From Lucifuga dentata (taxonomy: Eukaryota; Chordata; Actinopteri; Ophidiiformes; Bythitidae): a DNA stretch of 64,000 nt. The stretch spans positions 62,001 to 126,000 of the forward strand of contig VXCM01000129.1 of NCBI GenBank assembly GCA_014773175.1, in the 5' to 3' direction. Under the pieces are notes generated by a model. That model was not told the DNA's origin. It worked only from the letters and a program-made list of their open reading frames with translations, and ran no database searches. Shown piece after piece: positions 1-13,870 of this stretch. Within the stretch, counting starts at the first letter, position 1; each line of letters opens with the position of its first letter. The position numbers and the translations under genes were made by a program.

Positions 1-3000
1 TTTGAGAGGATGCACAGGAGTCACCCTGAAATGTGCAGGGGAAATAGAGAAGACATAACAGTTAAGAGGTCTCAATAATCCCCAGGCTGCAGCTTCTATT
101 GGGTTAAACACAGCATGCCTTCATTGTAACTTGATCAACTTAGCAAATTGGATAAAACTCTTTTGCTTCTATCTTTTCACAGCCATTACAATGTTTATCC
201 ACAGGGCAAGCCTAGGTTGATAGCTTTCCAGGAGAGACATTTTCTGGCACTTTCAGACAAGCAGGGATTAGATTAATCATGTCTTCTTTTAGGGTACATA
301 TGATTATGGTTGACTGTTTACAAGTTTTCTCAGATATGCTCTCCACGCCAGGATATGGTGGTAGAGCTCAGAGCCTGAAACTCATTGGCTCGTGGTGGTC
401 TTATATTAGTGCAAGTAAAAAGACATTAAGTCAAATTTGGGTTTGCATCTACTTCTGACTGATTTAAGTTCTTGGAGGAAGTTCTTCTGGAGGAAGCTGT
501 TGAAAAAAATCATCACGTGAAAGTACATGAGAGTGAATTTAGTATGTTTTTATTTTAAAATTACCTGATGGCATCTCAGTAGGGTTGAGAATAGGGTTAA
601 CCTCTTTAAATTCTCTGCCAGACCCCTGAATTGGCCCATTTTTGCTAACTCATGTCACACAAACCCACAGAACATTATTTCAAAATTAAGTGTTTGCAAA
701 TGATAACCAAATATACAAAATATGTGAGGCAGAATTTTGGGGAAATGTATATGAAAAGAGGCACATATATGAAGGTATAGACATAATAAAAACATTCTGT
801 CTTTTGTTTGGAACACTCAGAATATACTGCCAGTCATAATGTCATATCGTCATACAAATTTCAAAGAAATCTGGGAGAAATTTAAGATTCTGTATTTAAT
901 TGGCCATCAAAGGAGAGTTTTAAGAGATGAGAAAACAGTTTCAGTATCATACCCAGCCAGTGGGAGGCAGCATAGACTGGAGGATAATCCAGAGCACACA
1001 CCTTCATGCATTCATACACATACACAAATACAAGGAGGGAGTTATTTGAGTGGTTGATGGTGACCATGTCACACATCTGGAGTGCAGACCCAAATGGCCG
1101 GTGGCAGGGAGAGGGCCAGGCTCGCCGGCCAGAGGAGCGGTGACATGTGGCACGCAGAGGAGAAGGCAGACCACATTCAATTTCTGCCTGTAATCCTCCG
1201 CCTCACAGAAATGTTTGGTTATGGTTAAAGGCGATGTTGTCCCACAGTTTCATCCACTTCTAATTACAACATAGCTGAGGCTCAGCGGCAGCCAGCGTAA
1301 CTGTTGTTGTTGCTGCTGCTGTTTGTTGACATTCATAGTTCTCCCCCACAACACACTTGTCTCACACACTCATGTACACACACACACACGCGTGCACACA
1401 TACAATCAGGACCCAATCATCTACACCCATAGGCATAGGGACTGCATGTGGATGCATCTACACAGACATACACTCACGCTTATTCATCCACAGTGATTAA
1501 TATAGCCAAGCTGAACACGTTGCCAGGTCCAATATAGAGACACAAAGACTGTTTGATGCCACCAGAAGATTAGAGCAATCATATATAAGAAAAAAAGCCC
1601 TTCATGAAGGTTTTAGTATGAAAATATCTGCAGCAGGCACATGAAGAGGAGCTCTTGAGATGCTTATCTTATGTAAGGTTTACCTGTATGATATTGGCAT
1701 AACAAAAAACTATTTAAATATTAGTTCAAATGATGGCAAATGATAATTATTTCATTTCTTGTAAATGGGGCAATGTCCACAGATTGCCTATGTGTAGCTT
1801 TTACACTTTTAGACAGCACAAACCATGAACAACAGATACATGTCTTGATGTTGCCGCCACTTATCTTGACCAAAAGTACAGCTGCAAGTCTTTCTTAGCT
1901 AAATATATACAGTACATGCCAGAATTTCTCAGTCTGTAATTTCATGTTTGCAATTAAAAACTCCTGTGCTGTCTCTCAGAACACGTAATTTACTGAATCA
2001 ACGCCTTTAAATCAAGTGTTTCCTTCTGTGACAGACTTGTGTCTCCCTGAGGAATGTGCAATTCCAAACCACAGTCTGCAATCCCCACATTGTTTTCACT
2101 CCCAATCACATGCTTTATCTCCAATTGCTGACTAATTACCAAGTGCTAAGAATTATGGGAAAGGCCTCAAAATGGCAGTCTGATGATTTTGTGGTTCAGC
2201 ATTTGGATAGTTGCTTTTCTTTTGCTTTTTGAAATTGACTGCCGATTTACAGAGTGTGAAACCGGGGTCATATGTGAGATCAGGTCATGATAGGGTCAAC
2301 ATCTCTATCCTCTGAGTGAATGTGAGATCAACTTTCCAGCCACATAATGTACAAAAATGCATAAAATTGAATAAATATATCAAAGTACATGAATGCTTAT
2401 TTACAACAGGCCATCTGCACACCCGATGTACATTGGGTACAGCTGACTACCAGCCTGCCGTGCAAAGCAAAGTTCACAACCATTTTACAGTCTGTCATCT
2501 GTGGAGGCTGCCAAATATGTGAACATGTACAGGGATGAAATCATGACAGACTAACAAAACCTATAAAATAGATACTGAAACATGGTTCTGGGTGTGAATC
2601 TGGTTGAGCTGGCGACCAGATTGTACATATTTTTTAACCGATGTGAAAATGTGGTATTTAGACAAAATGTATTATACATCTGCAGAGCAGCACTTCCCAA
2701 AAGTTTTATCCATGGAAGGGGAAAAGAGTTTAAAGAAATGCTAAAACTCTCCATTGAAATGTAATTGTCTTAAAGGTGCTGGAAGCTCTTTAAGGCAAAG
2801 TACCCATCCCACCCTTTTAGTGGTTACAGAAAATATTCTAACAAAGTGAAGCATCATTGATTGGATTATCAATCATATTTTTTCCTCTGTGATCTCATCT
2901 GCTGTGGATGAAGTAATCTGACGACATGCCAAACCTGCATTGATGTGCATGCGAAACACCTGAGGTGACTGACTCATATAGAGGCACTGTGCAGTGTGAC

Positions 3001-5886
3001 ATGTACGATTCTCCAGAGGAAAAAAAAGAGGGACAATTAATGCCTCTGTTCATGATGAAGCAACGAATTATGAAGACAGGGTGTGTCATCTCATTCTCTG
3101 CTCCTTTCATCATAATCTCCCCCACTATGTTCAGAGAAAAGCTCACTGGAGGCCATCATCCTATACCACAACTGAGAACATCATAGAGGTTTACCTATGA
3201 CCCACTTCATATTCACTGTACAGCCAGGGTGTGAAATAGAATGAGAATAGAACTTTCATCTCATACTTGTATGTATAAAAGAAGTCATATGTACAGTACA
3301 GGAGTCTGTATATGTACTGTATGTGTATAGAGAAACATGAACACACACAATCTCAACTGCACACACAGAAAACACACATACGTGTCATGAATATCTTTTG
3401 TTAGCATTCACCAAATTTAACCCTTTGGAAAGTCTTACATAATATACATTAACTGTATATGAAAAGACATAAATTCATAGTTGCAGAAATCATGCAATCT
3501 GAAACTTCACGTACAATCTGACTGATATGAAAATTTGAGCATATTTATGGTCTATCTATAGAGGATCTATATAAGAGCTGATTCTAGAAAAGAAGGTTCA
3601 TGTTGAGAATTCATGAGACAGATTTGCTCAGTCTTTTAGGCCATTTTATACATGTTAATTGCACATACTGTACGTGTATGCACGATGGCGGCCATTTAAA
3701 TCCTGCATTCGTTTGTTGAAGTTTTGCTCGTGCATATCCTCCAGAATAAATGCTAAGCATCGGCAAGATTCAATACCTACCAAAGTCGCGGGGACAATAA
3801 TGACAACTTTTATCATGTCAGCAGTGCAGCATCAGTGACAACCATGGTAGGCTTTGTTAAATGGACTCATGTAATATCTCCATGGTCACCGCCATTTCTT
3901 TTGCCTTTGTAACATAAGTAAAATGCTGATCTTCTTGACTGTCCCTATCTTTGTTTATACTGTTGAGCAAACTCGGATGTAGTTTTTAAAGTGTTCTGGT
4001 GTCAAAAGTGGATGATTCACGGTTTGGTTGTCACATTGTCCCATTAACATAAAATACACAGTACAAACCAGGGTGAATAACACTGCTAGCAATCTGTGTG
4101 CCTAAGTTTAGATGTAGGTTAAAATTGTGGAAATAGTCTTATCATAGGGTTCGGCTTGGCAAATATCCATTACAACAAAATTGTTGCCTGCTTTTTACAT
4201 AATTATATTTCTGTTGCTTTGATTCCAGTCTGAAGTAATAAAACACTTTTAACCCAAACCCCAAAACCTATCCACAACTACAATTAAAGTTAAAAGTGCA
4301 GTTATTTTATGATAAGAGCTGCAGTCTGTGTAGCCACCAAACTTTACCACCTGCTTCTGATTGGCTAGTGGCATGTTATTTTCCTCTCGCACATACCCCA
4401 GCATGCACTGGGGTTTATTTATTAGGAATAAAAAGGAGGGAGTCACTAATCTGTGTTTGGTTCAGACAGCGGACTCCCCTTATACACACATATACACACA
4501 CACATACATACACACACATCTGTGTACCAGCTGAGCAGGGAGCAGTCCCACTGTTAGGCTTTCACATGTCAAAGAGCCCGGGGTGCTTTGGCACTGACTG
4601 GGTAGTTGTCCTTTTTCGCAAAAGACAAACAAGCAAAGAGCTCGGGATGCGGTCCAGAGCCGCCTTTGACACAATGTTGAAATAGGGACTTGGCTCTGTG
4701 ACATATATTATCTACATGTGTAAAAAAGCTGTGGTGGGTTTTTTTTAGACAGCAGCACTGGCAGTTGCTTGTCCTCAGCGCAATAAGGCAGGCCACATTC
4801 TTTATTAATCTGGCTCAACCGTACACCACAAAACAACATAATTTGCAAAACCACTCAATAGCTTCAAACAATGGCTGGAGGCTGCTTTGGTGTCAGGGAA
4901 AAAAAAGCGTTGAATGGAAAGTATTACCTCTAGGTGTGTGGTACTTCTCTGATGTATGTTATACAGACTTTCAAAGGTCAGGATGTTAGTCTGACACGGT
5001 GACATCACCAAAACATTAGTAATTACACAAATAATGTGTAGTGATTTAGTATCTGAGAGATGATCAATTGACGGCACTGTAATTTATCCTTTCACAATTG
5101 TCAGAAACTCCCTAAGAGATTAATGTTTCCACCACATCTAGTCATGATTTATCACACTGCAGAAACAGTCAGTTATTGATGATGGTAACGATGACGACGA
5201 GAACATGGAGAAAGATGATGAAAACAATCTTGTGTATTACCAGCCATCATATTCTACACATTGAAGCTAATCACAGAAGGTCCAATCCATCCATCTACCG
5301 CAGCACAAACACAGAACACTATTTTCAGCAAATGGAAACAAGGCCTATTTGGGATCAAAGCATTTAATGGGCTCTGGATAACCAGAAGCTGCTGTCAGTT
5401 TCTGGCCAAACTAAACAGACATGCAAACACATGTGGCGTTGCGTCCAAAAGATTTTCATTACTGTTCACAGAATTATAACTACATTACATTTAATCTGAT
5501 TCTTCACCCTTCACTAACATACAGTTACATGGAAAGGATCATTTCACTCAGAACTGTTGACAAAACTGGTCAAACAGTTAAATTCTTAAAAAAAAAAGAA
5601 AACAATGACTTGACAAAATGTAACTGTTGATGCTAAGAAGGCTGTATTGTTGAAAATGTGTCATTTTTATTGCTGAATTAAAACAGTTGAACTATTTTGT
5701 GGCAATGTAGGATATTTTTCAAGATGTCTGCTTGGCATCTCACTCTATCTTTTGCTCCAGTTGTGGCCTCCATCAGGAAATCCTGGANAAAAAAAAAAAA
5801 AAAGAAAAAAAAAAAGAGAGATGTTGAAATCAAATCAGACAAAAACAAATAAGGGCAGGATTTTGTTGTCATTTTATTTTCTACAA

Positions 5887-6693
5887 CAGTGGTTCTCAAA
5901 CTGTCATATGTGTACCACTGGAGGTACCAGAAGATACCATATAATGCTGCATTCGTTGTACCTCAGAACTGGAAACCCGAGACTCGTCACTGCATCATTT
6001 ATGACGACCAAGTGTTGAAGTTAAATAAAGTGTGAAACGACATGGACACCTCCAAGAAAACTTTAGTTTTGTTTACTTTGTTAGACCAAAAGAAGTTACG
6101 TTTTATTATTTAGGAGCTATTTACCTTTTTAAAACAGCTACTGCATTGCCAGTGTTTTATATTTAACTTGTTATGAGTCTGCATGCTGAATGATTTAAAA
6201 AAAAAAAAAAGGCTCCTAAACATTCATTTACAAACAGATAAATTACTGTTGATGGTATGAGCGGCCATATTGAAATGATGTCAATACTGAACACAGGGTT
6301 GAGAAACCTTGCCAGACTTTCTGAGTAGAAATTCGAGTTGAAGGAGTGTTTTCTTTGACTTTTCCTGTCGGAGATTGGAAAATCCAAATTCCGAGTTTAA
6401 GTTGAACGCAACATTAATTCTGTTGCAGTGGAATTTTATTCACAAATAAAATGATTTTCATTAAGACATTTTTAATGTTTAATTATTCTGTTTTAATTGC
6501 TAATTAGATTTTTTTTAAACACTGTGTGCTGTCTAAGTGTGGGTGTCTTTTTACACTTGTAAACTTCTCAGTTTTAGCAGCACACATGCAAACATGAGGT
6601 TTTTCTGTGAATTTTCTTAGTTGGTGGCTTGTTGGTGAGCTTGTTGGCGGTATTTAGATGTTTTGGTTTGAGGGCAAAGTTTCAGAACTACTA
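5887..6693. mobile_element. non-autonomous hAT (Charlie-like) element with 8-bp target duplication
   Basis: The left terminus is CAGTGGTTCTCAAACT, the typical end of many vertebrate hAT-Charlie elements. The right terminus AGTTTCAGAACTACTA is its diverged inverted copy. The flanks TTCTACAA (5879-5886) and ATCTACAA (6694-6701) match at 7 of 8 positions, as expected for an aged 8-bp target-site duplication. No transposase frame remains in the 807 bp. Confidence 0.8.
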
Positions 6694-7528
6694 ATCTACA
6701 AAATGTCCCATTTAACGTTTGACCACAGGGTGAGGAGAGCGGTGCAAAGCACCTTTCTATTGGACATTGAGTAATTAAAGGTGATGGTCTGAAGATGAAC
6801 AGAAGAAGTCTGCAGAATTCTTTTCGAAGAGAAGAGATTTGTATTCATGCGGAGGGGATTTGCACATGAAAAGCCTCAGCATGTCAACCTGACTATTGTT
6901 CCTCCAAAGTACTACCAAACATGTCCTGAGTGTAACATTCACTGATGTATGTACACCGTATGCTGATCTTCCACAGAATACGACTGGTCACAATAAGACC
7001 TAAACCTGGCAACACTGACTCAGGGGGAAAACATGCACATTAAAGACCAGAAGAGCCCTAATAAAAGCTTGTAATGTAAAACAGTCCTCATCAAAGAGAT
7101 CCCTCCCAATATTTGTTGAACTCTTACATATCATATTCATGTGATTTCAGCCATTCTTCACTCAGGCTGCGTTTGATCTGCAGGGCTGCTATAATTCTGG
7201 GGTAATAGGAGCACTAATGAGAGGAGTTGGCACTTTATAAACACTGTCAAGAACAGGTGGAGTGAGGGGTCGTACTGGGCCATTGTGTCCATTTCAGCTG
7301 GTGCTATTCAAAAGAACTTACTTTCTTAGATCATCGAGCATTTTGCCAAATCAGCATACACCAGGCAGACCTTTTTGTTAAGTCTCGTTGTGGCGATTGT
7401 GTCCTGCTGAGCAAATGTGTGATTAATCTGCAGCATGGCGTGGAGTGATACGGGACAGGCTTTCTCAGAAAAGGGGTCATCTCTGCCTGTACAAAAGATA
7501 GTCCCTCTTGATGGTGCACAAGTCAAGG

Positions 7529-7529
<1 letters not shown>

Positions 7530-7577
<48 letters not shown>
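7530..7577. repeat. (CA)n microsatellite, about 24 units
   Basis: An uninterrupted CA run followed by gagaaagg. It produces a spurious Cys/Val open frame on the - strand. Confidence 0.98.
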
Positions 7578-7580
<3 letters not shown>

Positions 7581-8209
7581 AAAGGATGTACAGTATGCTT
7601 CCGTATAGAGTTTTATAATGTCTTTCAGCCTGACATTGTGCGTGAGATTTAAACAGGGGCTCTTTTGTATGTCAAACCCTCACTTTTAATGGGCTTCTTA
7701 TAAAACTGCTCAGTGATCATGGTATTCAAATCACAGCAATAGCAAAGCGCTTCCTCATTTTGGTGTCTGGAAGTCGTCCCAGGCTAGGAGGTGTACCACA
7801 TCTTAGACTAAGGCTGCATGCTCTTTCTGTTCGCTAACCAAAGGCTCTTTCCTGTGGTGCTATGTGATCATTTATTGAGTCTTAATCAACATGTACCGAA
7901 TGGTGTATGTACTTTTTGAGATTTTAAAAGGCCCTCTGTGCACTTTAAGCCTCAGCCATGGGTTTTTTTTAATCAATATTCAAAGCGGCGGAGGGCTAGA
8001 AGCATTAAAAAAAAAAAAAAAAAAAAAAAGCTCCAGTCCCTGTAGAGCTATCACTATTTTCACAGAGAATTGAGTGTTGAGAATTGAGAATTTATTACTG
8101 TTCTTACTTATGCCTTAGCTTGTTAATATTCATAAAATAAGTCAGCAGGTGGCTCTCCGTCCTGGTATTTTGTCCTTATTGACTCTGAGCTAATTTACAT
8201 TAATCAAAT

Positions 8210-8270
8210 CAGAGGTAACTAAGTACATTTACTTCTGTACTAAAGTACAATAAGTACATTTCAAGGAAGC
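8210..8270 (+). mobile_element. possible Tol2-like hAT terminus
   Basis: The stretch begins CAGAGGTAACTAAGTACATT and continues with alternating GTAC/AAGTAC motifs, resembling the ends of Tol2-like hAT elements that are abundant in fish. The opposite end and a target duplication were not found, so limits are uncertain. Confidence 0.4.
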
Positions 8271-8585
8271 CGTCACAGAAGGAAGCGCAGTAGTTTTTAT
8301 TCTGCTACATTAACCTGATGACTGTAGCTTTGAAAATAGGACTTTGAAATCAATATGGCATGAACTCTTTATGTTGCTAGATACATACTTATACTGTTGT
8401 TGTTGGGTAAAACCCTAATACTTCAGCTGCGGCTTAGCTGGATATTATAATACTTGTTAGGCATTATCTCAATTTTTAGAAGTTTAAGAAAATGAAAAGG
8501 TATGAGGTAAAATATGATAGCACAGAGGAGCTTGTAATCATTTAATTGTGATGATGAGATGATAGAAATAATAGTGATAATATTA

Positions 8586-8815
8586 GGCCCTGGGTTTGAT
8601 TCCACTGGGGCCTTTCTATGTACATGTTCTCCTACTGTCTGCATGGGCTTCCTACAGGTGCTTTGGTTTGTTACCACAACCCAAAAACATGCAGATTGGG
8701 TTAACTGGGAACTTTAAATTGTCCGTGGTAGGGTGTACCCTGCCTCGACCCCTGTGAATGCTGGGATAGGCTCCGGCCCCACATGAGCCAGCATAGGGTA
8801 AGCAGGTATAAGGAA
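8586..8815 (+). mobile_element. L2-type LINE 3' fragment
   Basis: Recognisable fish L2-tail phrases appear in order: tctgcatgggcttcct, ccaaaaacatgcagattggg, tttaaattgtcc, gggtgtaccctgcc and tgggataggctccggcc. The second half is shared with the tail at 31615-31743. It is diverged and lacks the terminal ATGG repeats, so it is an old fragment. Confidence 0.7.
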
Positions 8816-10166
8816 TAAAGACCAGTGTCATCCATGTATTCAGACGCAACTCTCTGAAAACATGCAGAAGGCCTCTTAAATTCACACATTTTTATACAAA
8901 GCAATATTAGTGTGTACATTTCTGTCATGTATTAGTCAAAATGTACCCACTTAACTCCACAGAACTTTTAATCACATGTAGTCCCACTTTTTATGCCCTG
9001 TAATAGGCCACCAGGAGTGTGCCACACAGGTATCCCGCTGGTACAAAGTGACTGTACAGGAGTGATGTGGGGGTGCTTCAAAGAAATGCGGCAAAGGCGG
9101 CGGAGAAGATGGAATGGAAAAAGTCAGCACAAAAAGAAAACCCTCCTCTGAAAAAGAACATAATCATTTGGAGGACTCCAGCACATAACCTAAATAATAC
9201 ATTTCAGGTTTTGATATAACTATTACTGCCTGCAAAGAGCTCTTTGATGTTAATTGAAACCACTGGGCAGCAATCTGCTTTACAGCACTGACAAATAACA
9301 GTTTCCTAAGGCTAAGCATTGAAGGTTAGCAAGCAGAGAAAGCACATACTTGGTCCATATGCTCATTCGATATAAATAAAAATCAAAAAGGGTTTGTCTT
9401 CATGGAGGGAGGACAATATGCTGATGATAGTTCCTGGCCGAAGTTGTGGTAAGTGAAAAATGCTGTTTACAGTTCTTACCTTCAGCAGAGTCCATCGTGG
9501 TACAGGACAAACCTTGACTATATTGTTTTCAATTTCCCCAGTAGTTTGCTTTCCCCTTTCATACAGAAACCACAGCTTAACTTGATAAAGCAATAATAAA
9601 ATCTAGGTGGCCCAATAGGAACTCCTGCACAGGAAAGATATCATTATTCACAAAGAGGCCTGTCTCTTGTACTTCTGATTTTTCAGGCCGTACAATAGTT
9701 TGGAGCATGGGGGGAGGAATGATTGCAGGGCTTTGGGCTCTGGTTTTAATACAGACATACACAATGGTCTCTGTCTTCCTTTACTGCGCTTTGCTGCATT
9801 CTGGCACTGTGCTCTCCTCATCTTTTATTCCTCCCTATCTTTTTTTATACGTTCATTATATCACAGAAAGAAGCCTTGTCACAGGGTCATCCGGAGCTGA
9901 TGCAATGTGAAATAACAGAAAACATACCCTCACAGGGAGCGCAAACACATTGGCCAGCCAAACAGAAAAAGGACTATGTGATTAGCACTAGAAGTTCAAA
10001 GTATTTTTTTTTCTTCCTCTTTCCCATATCACACCACATCAGAATGTGTACAGGAGTGACCTTGTCTTGCACTGAACCCCACAGGTCAGACATGAGAGGA
10101 GAGGTGTCTGCTTTAGAGGCTGATTTGCTGTAGGACAAATGACAGGCATTGCTGAAGGAGGTAATT

Positions 10167-10345
10167 GGCTTGTCTCCCTGTAAAGAGCCTGTACATTATG
10201 ATTGCCCCCAGAGCCTCAGATCTGGCCACCTAGCAAAAAAAGATGCAAAGAAATTTATCTTCTTTCAGACATAGATAAACATTACTGACATTAAAAATAT
10301 GTTAGATATTGAGACATTAAAGGAACAAGCTGTCATGTTGGATTG
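10167..10345 (+). repeat. left copy of a diverged duplicated block
   Basis: GGCTTGTCT, TACATTATGATTGC and AAAGGAACA...TTGGATTGGG occur here in the same order and spacing as at 11503-11690. The two blocks are offset by about 1.34 kb. Neither is a transposon end that I recognise. Confidence 0.6.
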
Positions 10346-10375
10346 GGATTATGAGTTGAGGAATAAAGGCCGCTT

Positions 10376-11115
10376 CACACCAGTGTGGTGCAGAATTTCT
10401 GTGCGGATAATCTGCACGGAAACCTGCATGAAAAACTTTCATGCTGGCAGCGGAGAAAATTACAAGTCACTGACTCTTTTGCATTTCATTTACTGGTTTT
10501 TCGTGGTCCTTCACAGCTTTCTCACCTCGGCAACTAGAAAACAATAATGCAATACAATAGTCACAAACATACTGTAGCTATCATTTCATGCACAAAGTAA
10601 TGTGGAAATAACATTGAAAAATACATTTACATAGTGCTAGCTTTAACAGAAATAAAACAAAGGAGATCACTATTGTTCATATTTAAAGACAAATGTATTA
10701 AAGTCTGACATTTCAGCTAAAAGCTTGTGTCAGCAATCAGACATATTCACTATCATTGTTTTGGCTAACTTGCTACCTAGTTAGCAAACTAGCTGGCATT
10801 ACGAGAGAAACTCTATATTAGCTAATATTACAATTAAAATTATATAAATTGCCATCTTCATATTCGTAAACCAGATTTGCTCTCTGGCTTCGACATTCAT
10901 ACTTTCTGTGTTTCTCAAATAAAATTCAATGCTGAGACACCCAAGTTGATTGATGTTTCTCCCTTGACTGAAGGGTGTGATGTCAGTATGTGATGTTAGG
11001 GCTTCTTATTGGTCAGATGTTACTTTGTGTAGATGGTGATCCAGAGCAGCTAAGGTGCCTCTGGATTTTTTTTTTTTTTTCTCTGCCGCACAAAATTTCC
11101 ACAGCAGTGTGCAAT
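10376..11115. mobile_element. possible inverted-repeat element between the duplicated blocks
   Basis: CACACCAGTGTGGTGCAGAA...TGTGCGG near 10376 and its approximate reverse complement CCGCAC...CCACAGCAGTGTG near 11087-11113 could be the ends of a non-autonomous DNA element. The match is short and imperfect and no target duplication was confirmed. Confidence 0.3.
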
Positions 11116-11502
11116 CTTCCATTGCAACCCATGAAATTAATGTTTAAAAATATTCACATGGATATTAAGCACAGAAATCCATGCTCAGTTTGAAACTGCT
11201 TAAAACAATGCTGACATCAGTTAAAAAAAAAAAAAAAAAAAAAAAAAAAGCATTTATAACAATATAACCAGGATTGGATAGTAAATGAAACCTTTAAGAG
11301 CATTAAATATTCCAAACATTGGAAATTATTAAATTTAAATGGTTTACATTCTTTGTGAATAATTTAGTAGGGCCCATGGTGCTCATAATTCTTCAACCAT
11401 GAAGACATTGATGCTATTCCAGCAACAGGTCATCAGTGATTGTATTAAAAACAAGCTTCTGTCCTCCAAAAATGTCTGCAGGAACTGTTGGACAAGTTAA
11501 CA

Positions 11503-11690
11503 GGCTTGTCTGCCATTAAAAAGTCCATACATTATGATTGCTCACAGAACCCCTGAGCTGACAAGGTATCAGACAAAAATCATGTAGAAGACTCTCTGTT
11601 CCTTGAAATGTTCTTCATAAAGATGACTGACAGCGGGAACACATGAATGATAGTCTGACGGATAAAAGGAACACAGTGTAATGATGGATT
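11503..11690 (+). repeat. right copy of a diverged duplicated block
   Basis: This block repeats the anchors of 10167-10345 (GGCTTGTCT, TACATTATGATTGC, AAAGGAACA, GGATTGGG) with substitutions between them. The DNA between the copies contains poly-A/T runs and a possible inverted-repeat element. Confidence 0.6.
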
Positions 11691-13119
11691 GGGGTGATGG
11701 AAGGTTGTATGAAGGCAGATTTTGACATTATAAAGTTAAAAAAAAATATTTACAACATCATGAGACTTTGTTCCTTGGTAGTCGCTCTAAAGCGCTACAT
11801 GCTTCCATATGTTCGTGTGCAAATATACGCACATGGATCAAGTTTTCACAAAATGTTTCCAAGGATATTTTTTCAAACATTTTCTTCCCAGGAAATGTAG
11901 GTTATAAATAGGAATCAAAAGAACTCCTCTGTTTATTACAAAGGGATGGAAGAGACATCGACATCTTTGAAAGTGAGAAAGCTTTTGAGCATTTTACAAG
12001 ACAGGTGAAAGAAACGTGTGTTAAATCACTGTTCCCGGCTCACTTGGGTCAGTTCTACCATAAAAAGAAAAGAGATTACAAAGGAAACTAATGAAGACAC
12101 TGATCAAAGTCTGTAATGGTAATATGTAGCAGGTGTTTCAGACCCGTGCAATCTGCCCCTGCACCACCCCAGCTCTATCCGTGAAACTCTCTCATGTTTC
12201 TCACATGTGCTTTCATAGGAACAATGGCCAGAGTACATTTCAGCACTATTCAAAACATGTTATGAGCAATCTGGATGAACTCGAGAGGGCACCTACTTTT
12301 ACTGTGGGTGATACATGAAGGCAGCCGTGTAGACTCCCTCACTTTCATGATTGGTCGTGAATTGAAAAAGGCTGACATGGTTGAAGCCCACACGGGCAGA
12401 AAAGCACCTGGATTTGAGGTGCATGCAAGAGTTGAAAGAAGGTTGGCAGGATTTGAACTGGAGCACGTTCAAAGCATGATTGCTATTTTTACATGTAGTC
12501 CAAGATCAAAGTGGCACTGCTTTTGATTTACCAAAGAGGGGAACGTGGAATATCCATGTACAAGACCTGGATATTCTGAAAAAAATATTCTTGCAAAGTT
12601 TAAAAAGTCAAAATATTCCTGAGAATTTCTTCCTAATAATAATATTAATACTACAATTACAACTACTGTTGAGCTGAAAACTTGCACAGACTATCATTCT
12701 TTTGTCATGTGGTGCTAAAAAATGTATCAGTCTAACAACCAGTCATGTCAACATAAATTTGACTATGAATGAGATTTTATCCTGTTTTAAAACTTGTAAT
12801 TTGACAGGATGAATCAGTGTTTGATTTAATAGGTTTGTGTATTTAAGGATAATGATTAGTGTGAAAGAGATTGTGTAAATGTTGTTCTGTGTGCGTTTTT
12901 TTTTTTTTTTTTTTTTTAAATAATATTTGATATTTGTTTTACATTCACCTGCCTGGGGACTGCAGATGGAAATTAGTTGATAGCTAAATCTGGCACAAAG
13001 CATCCCTTCTCAGTTTGAGATTTTTTTTTTTTTTTTAAATCGTCCTTGTTTAAGTAAATCAAACAAATAAAATTACAACTAAAGCTACTACAGCTACTGC
13101 TGCTGTTATTACTGTTACT

Positions 13120-13357
13120 ATGACAACAACAACAACTACTACTACTAACACTACTACTACTACTACTATTACTACTACTACTACTACTACTAATAATAAT
13201 AATAATAGTAATAATAATAATTATTCTTATTATTCTTATTATTATTGTGTAATACTCAAATCTATAATGCTATTCATATTAATACAAACACTGATAATAT
13301 GAAAAACTAAAACAAATGCTACTAAAATTCTACTACTACTACTACTACTAATGATAA

Positions 13358-13430
<73 letters not shown>

Positions 13431-13566
13431 TATTCTTATTATTCTTATTATTATTGTGTAATACTCAAATCTATAATGCTATTCATATTAATACAAACAC
13501 TGATAATATGAAAAACTAAAACAAATGCTACTAAAATTCTACTACTACTACTACTACTAATGATAA

Positions 13567-13610
<44 letters not shown>

Positions 13611-13640
13611 ATAATAATAATAATAATAATAAAACTGCTG
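13120..13640. repeat. compound ACT/AAT trinucleotide array with a 209-bp tandem duplication
   Basis: Runs of (ACT)n and (AAT)n alternate with a unique segment that begins gtgtaatactcaaatc and runs into gctactaaaattctac. That segment occurs at 13247 and again at 13456, so units of 209 bp (about 13221-13429 and 13430-13638) are duplicated head to tail with almost no change. The open frames of Thr/Asn or Ser/Ile here are low-complexity artefacts. Confidence 0.93.
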
Positions 13641-13870
13641 GTCATGTGTAGTATAGCAGCAGTTTGTTGGGTTAATAAAATAATAATTTTTTTTATTTTT
13701 TATTTTTTTTAAGTCACAGCCATTTTATTCAGACGGCAGCCAAAGTTAAAGCGCAGATTTAAAACCATGTTTTGTTGCTCATGTCGCTGTTTGTAAATTT
13801 GTACCTGCGCCGCACCTGCGCAGTGCAACAACTAGAGAGCGCTGAAGGTGTTTCCGGCTCCAGGACACAG

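Larger units (their letters stand above)
1..13799. other. upstream intergenic DNA or first intron of a divergent neighbour
   Basis: No exon could be supported on either strand. Open frames are short and lack recognisable protein families. The span holds scattered CA/GT runs (1375-1400, 4483-4517, 7530-7577), a hAT element, a Tol2-like hAT end, an L2 fragment, poly-A runs and a large compound trinucleotide array. By vertebrate synteny rpgrip1l is expected on the - strand here, possibly with a long first intron, but I see no sequence proof. Confidence 0.6.

Noticed and set aside
4296..4685. A 129-codon + strand open frame upstream of fto
   Set aside because: It includes a CA-repeat-derived His/Thr stretch, lacks any family signature, and has no coding context.
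13120..13640. Poly-Thr/Asn and poly-Ser/Ile open frames
   Set aside because: They are translations of trinucleotide repeats.
13120..13640. Evenly spaced repeats considered as a CRISPR-like array
   Set aside because: Two units only, made of trinucleotide runs, in vertebrate DNA.
1..13799. Possible rpgrip1l coding exons on the - strand
   Set aside because: Expected from synteny, but no coiled-coil or C2-domain coding segment with splice sites was seen, so no feature is called.
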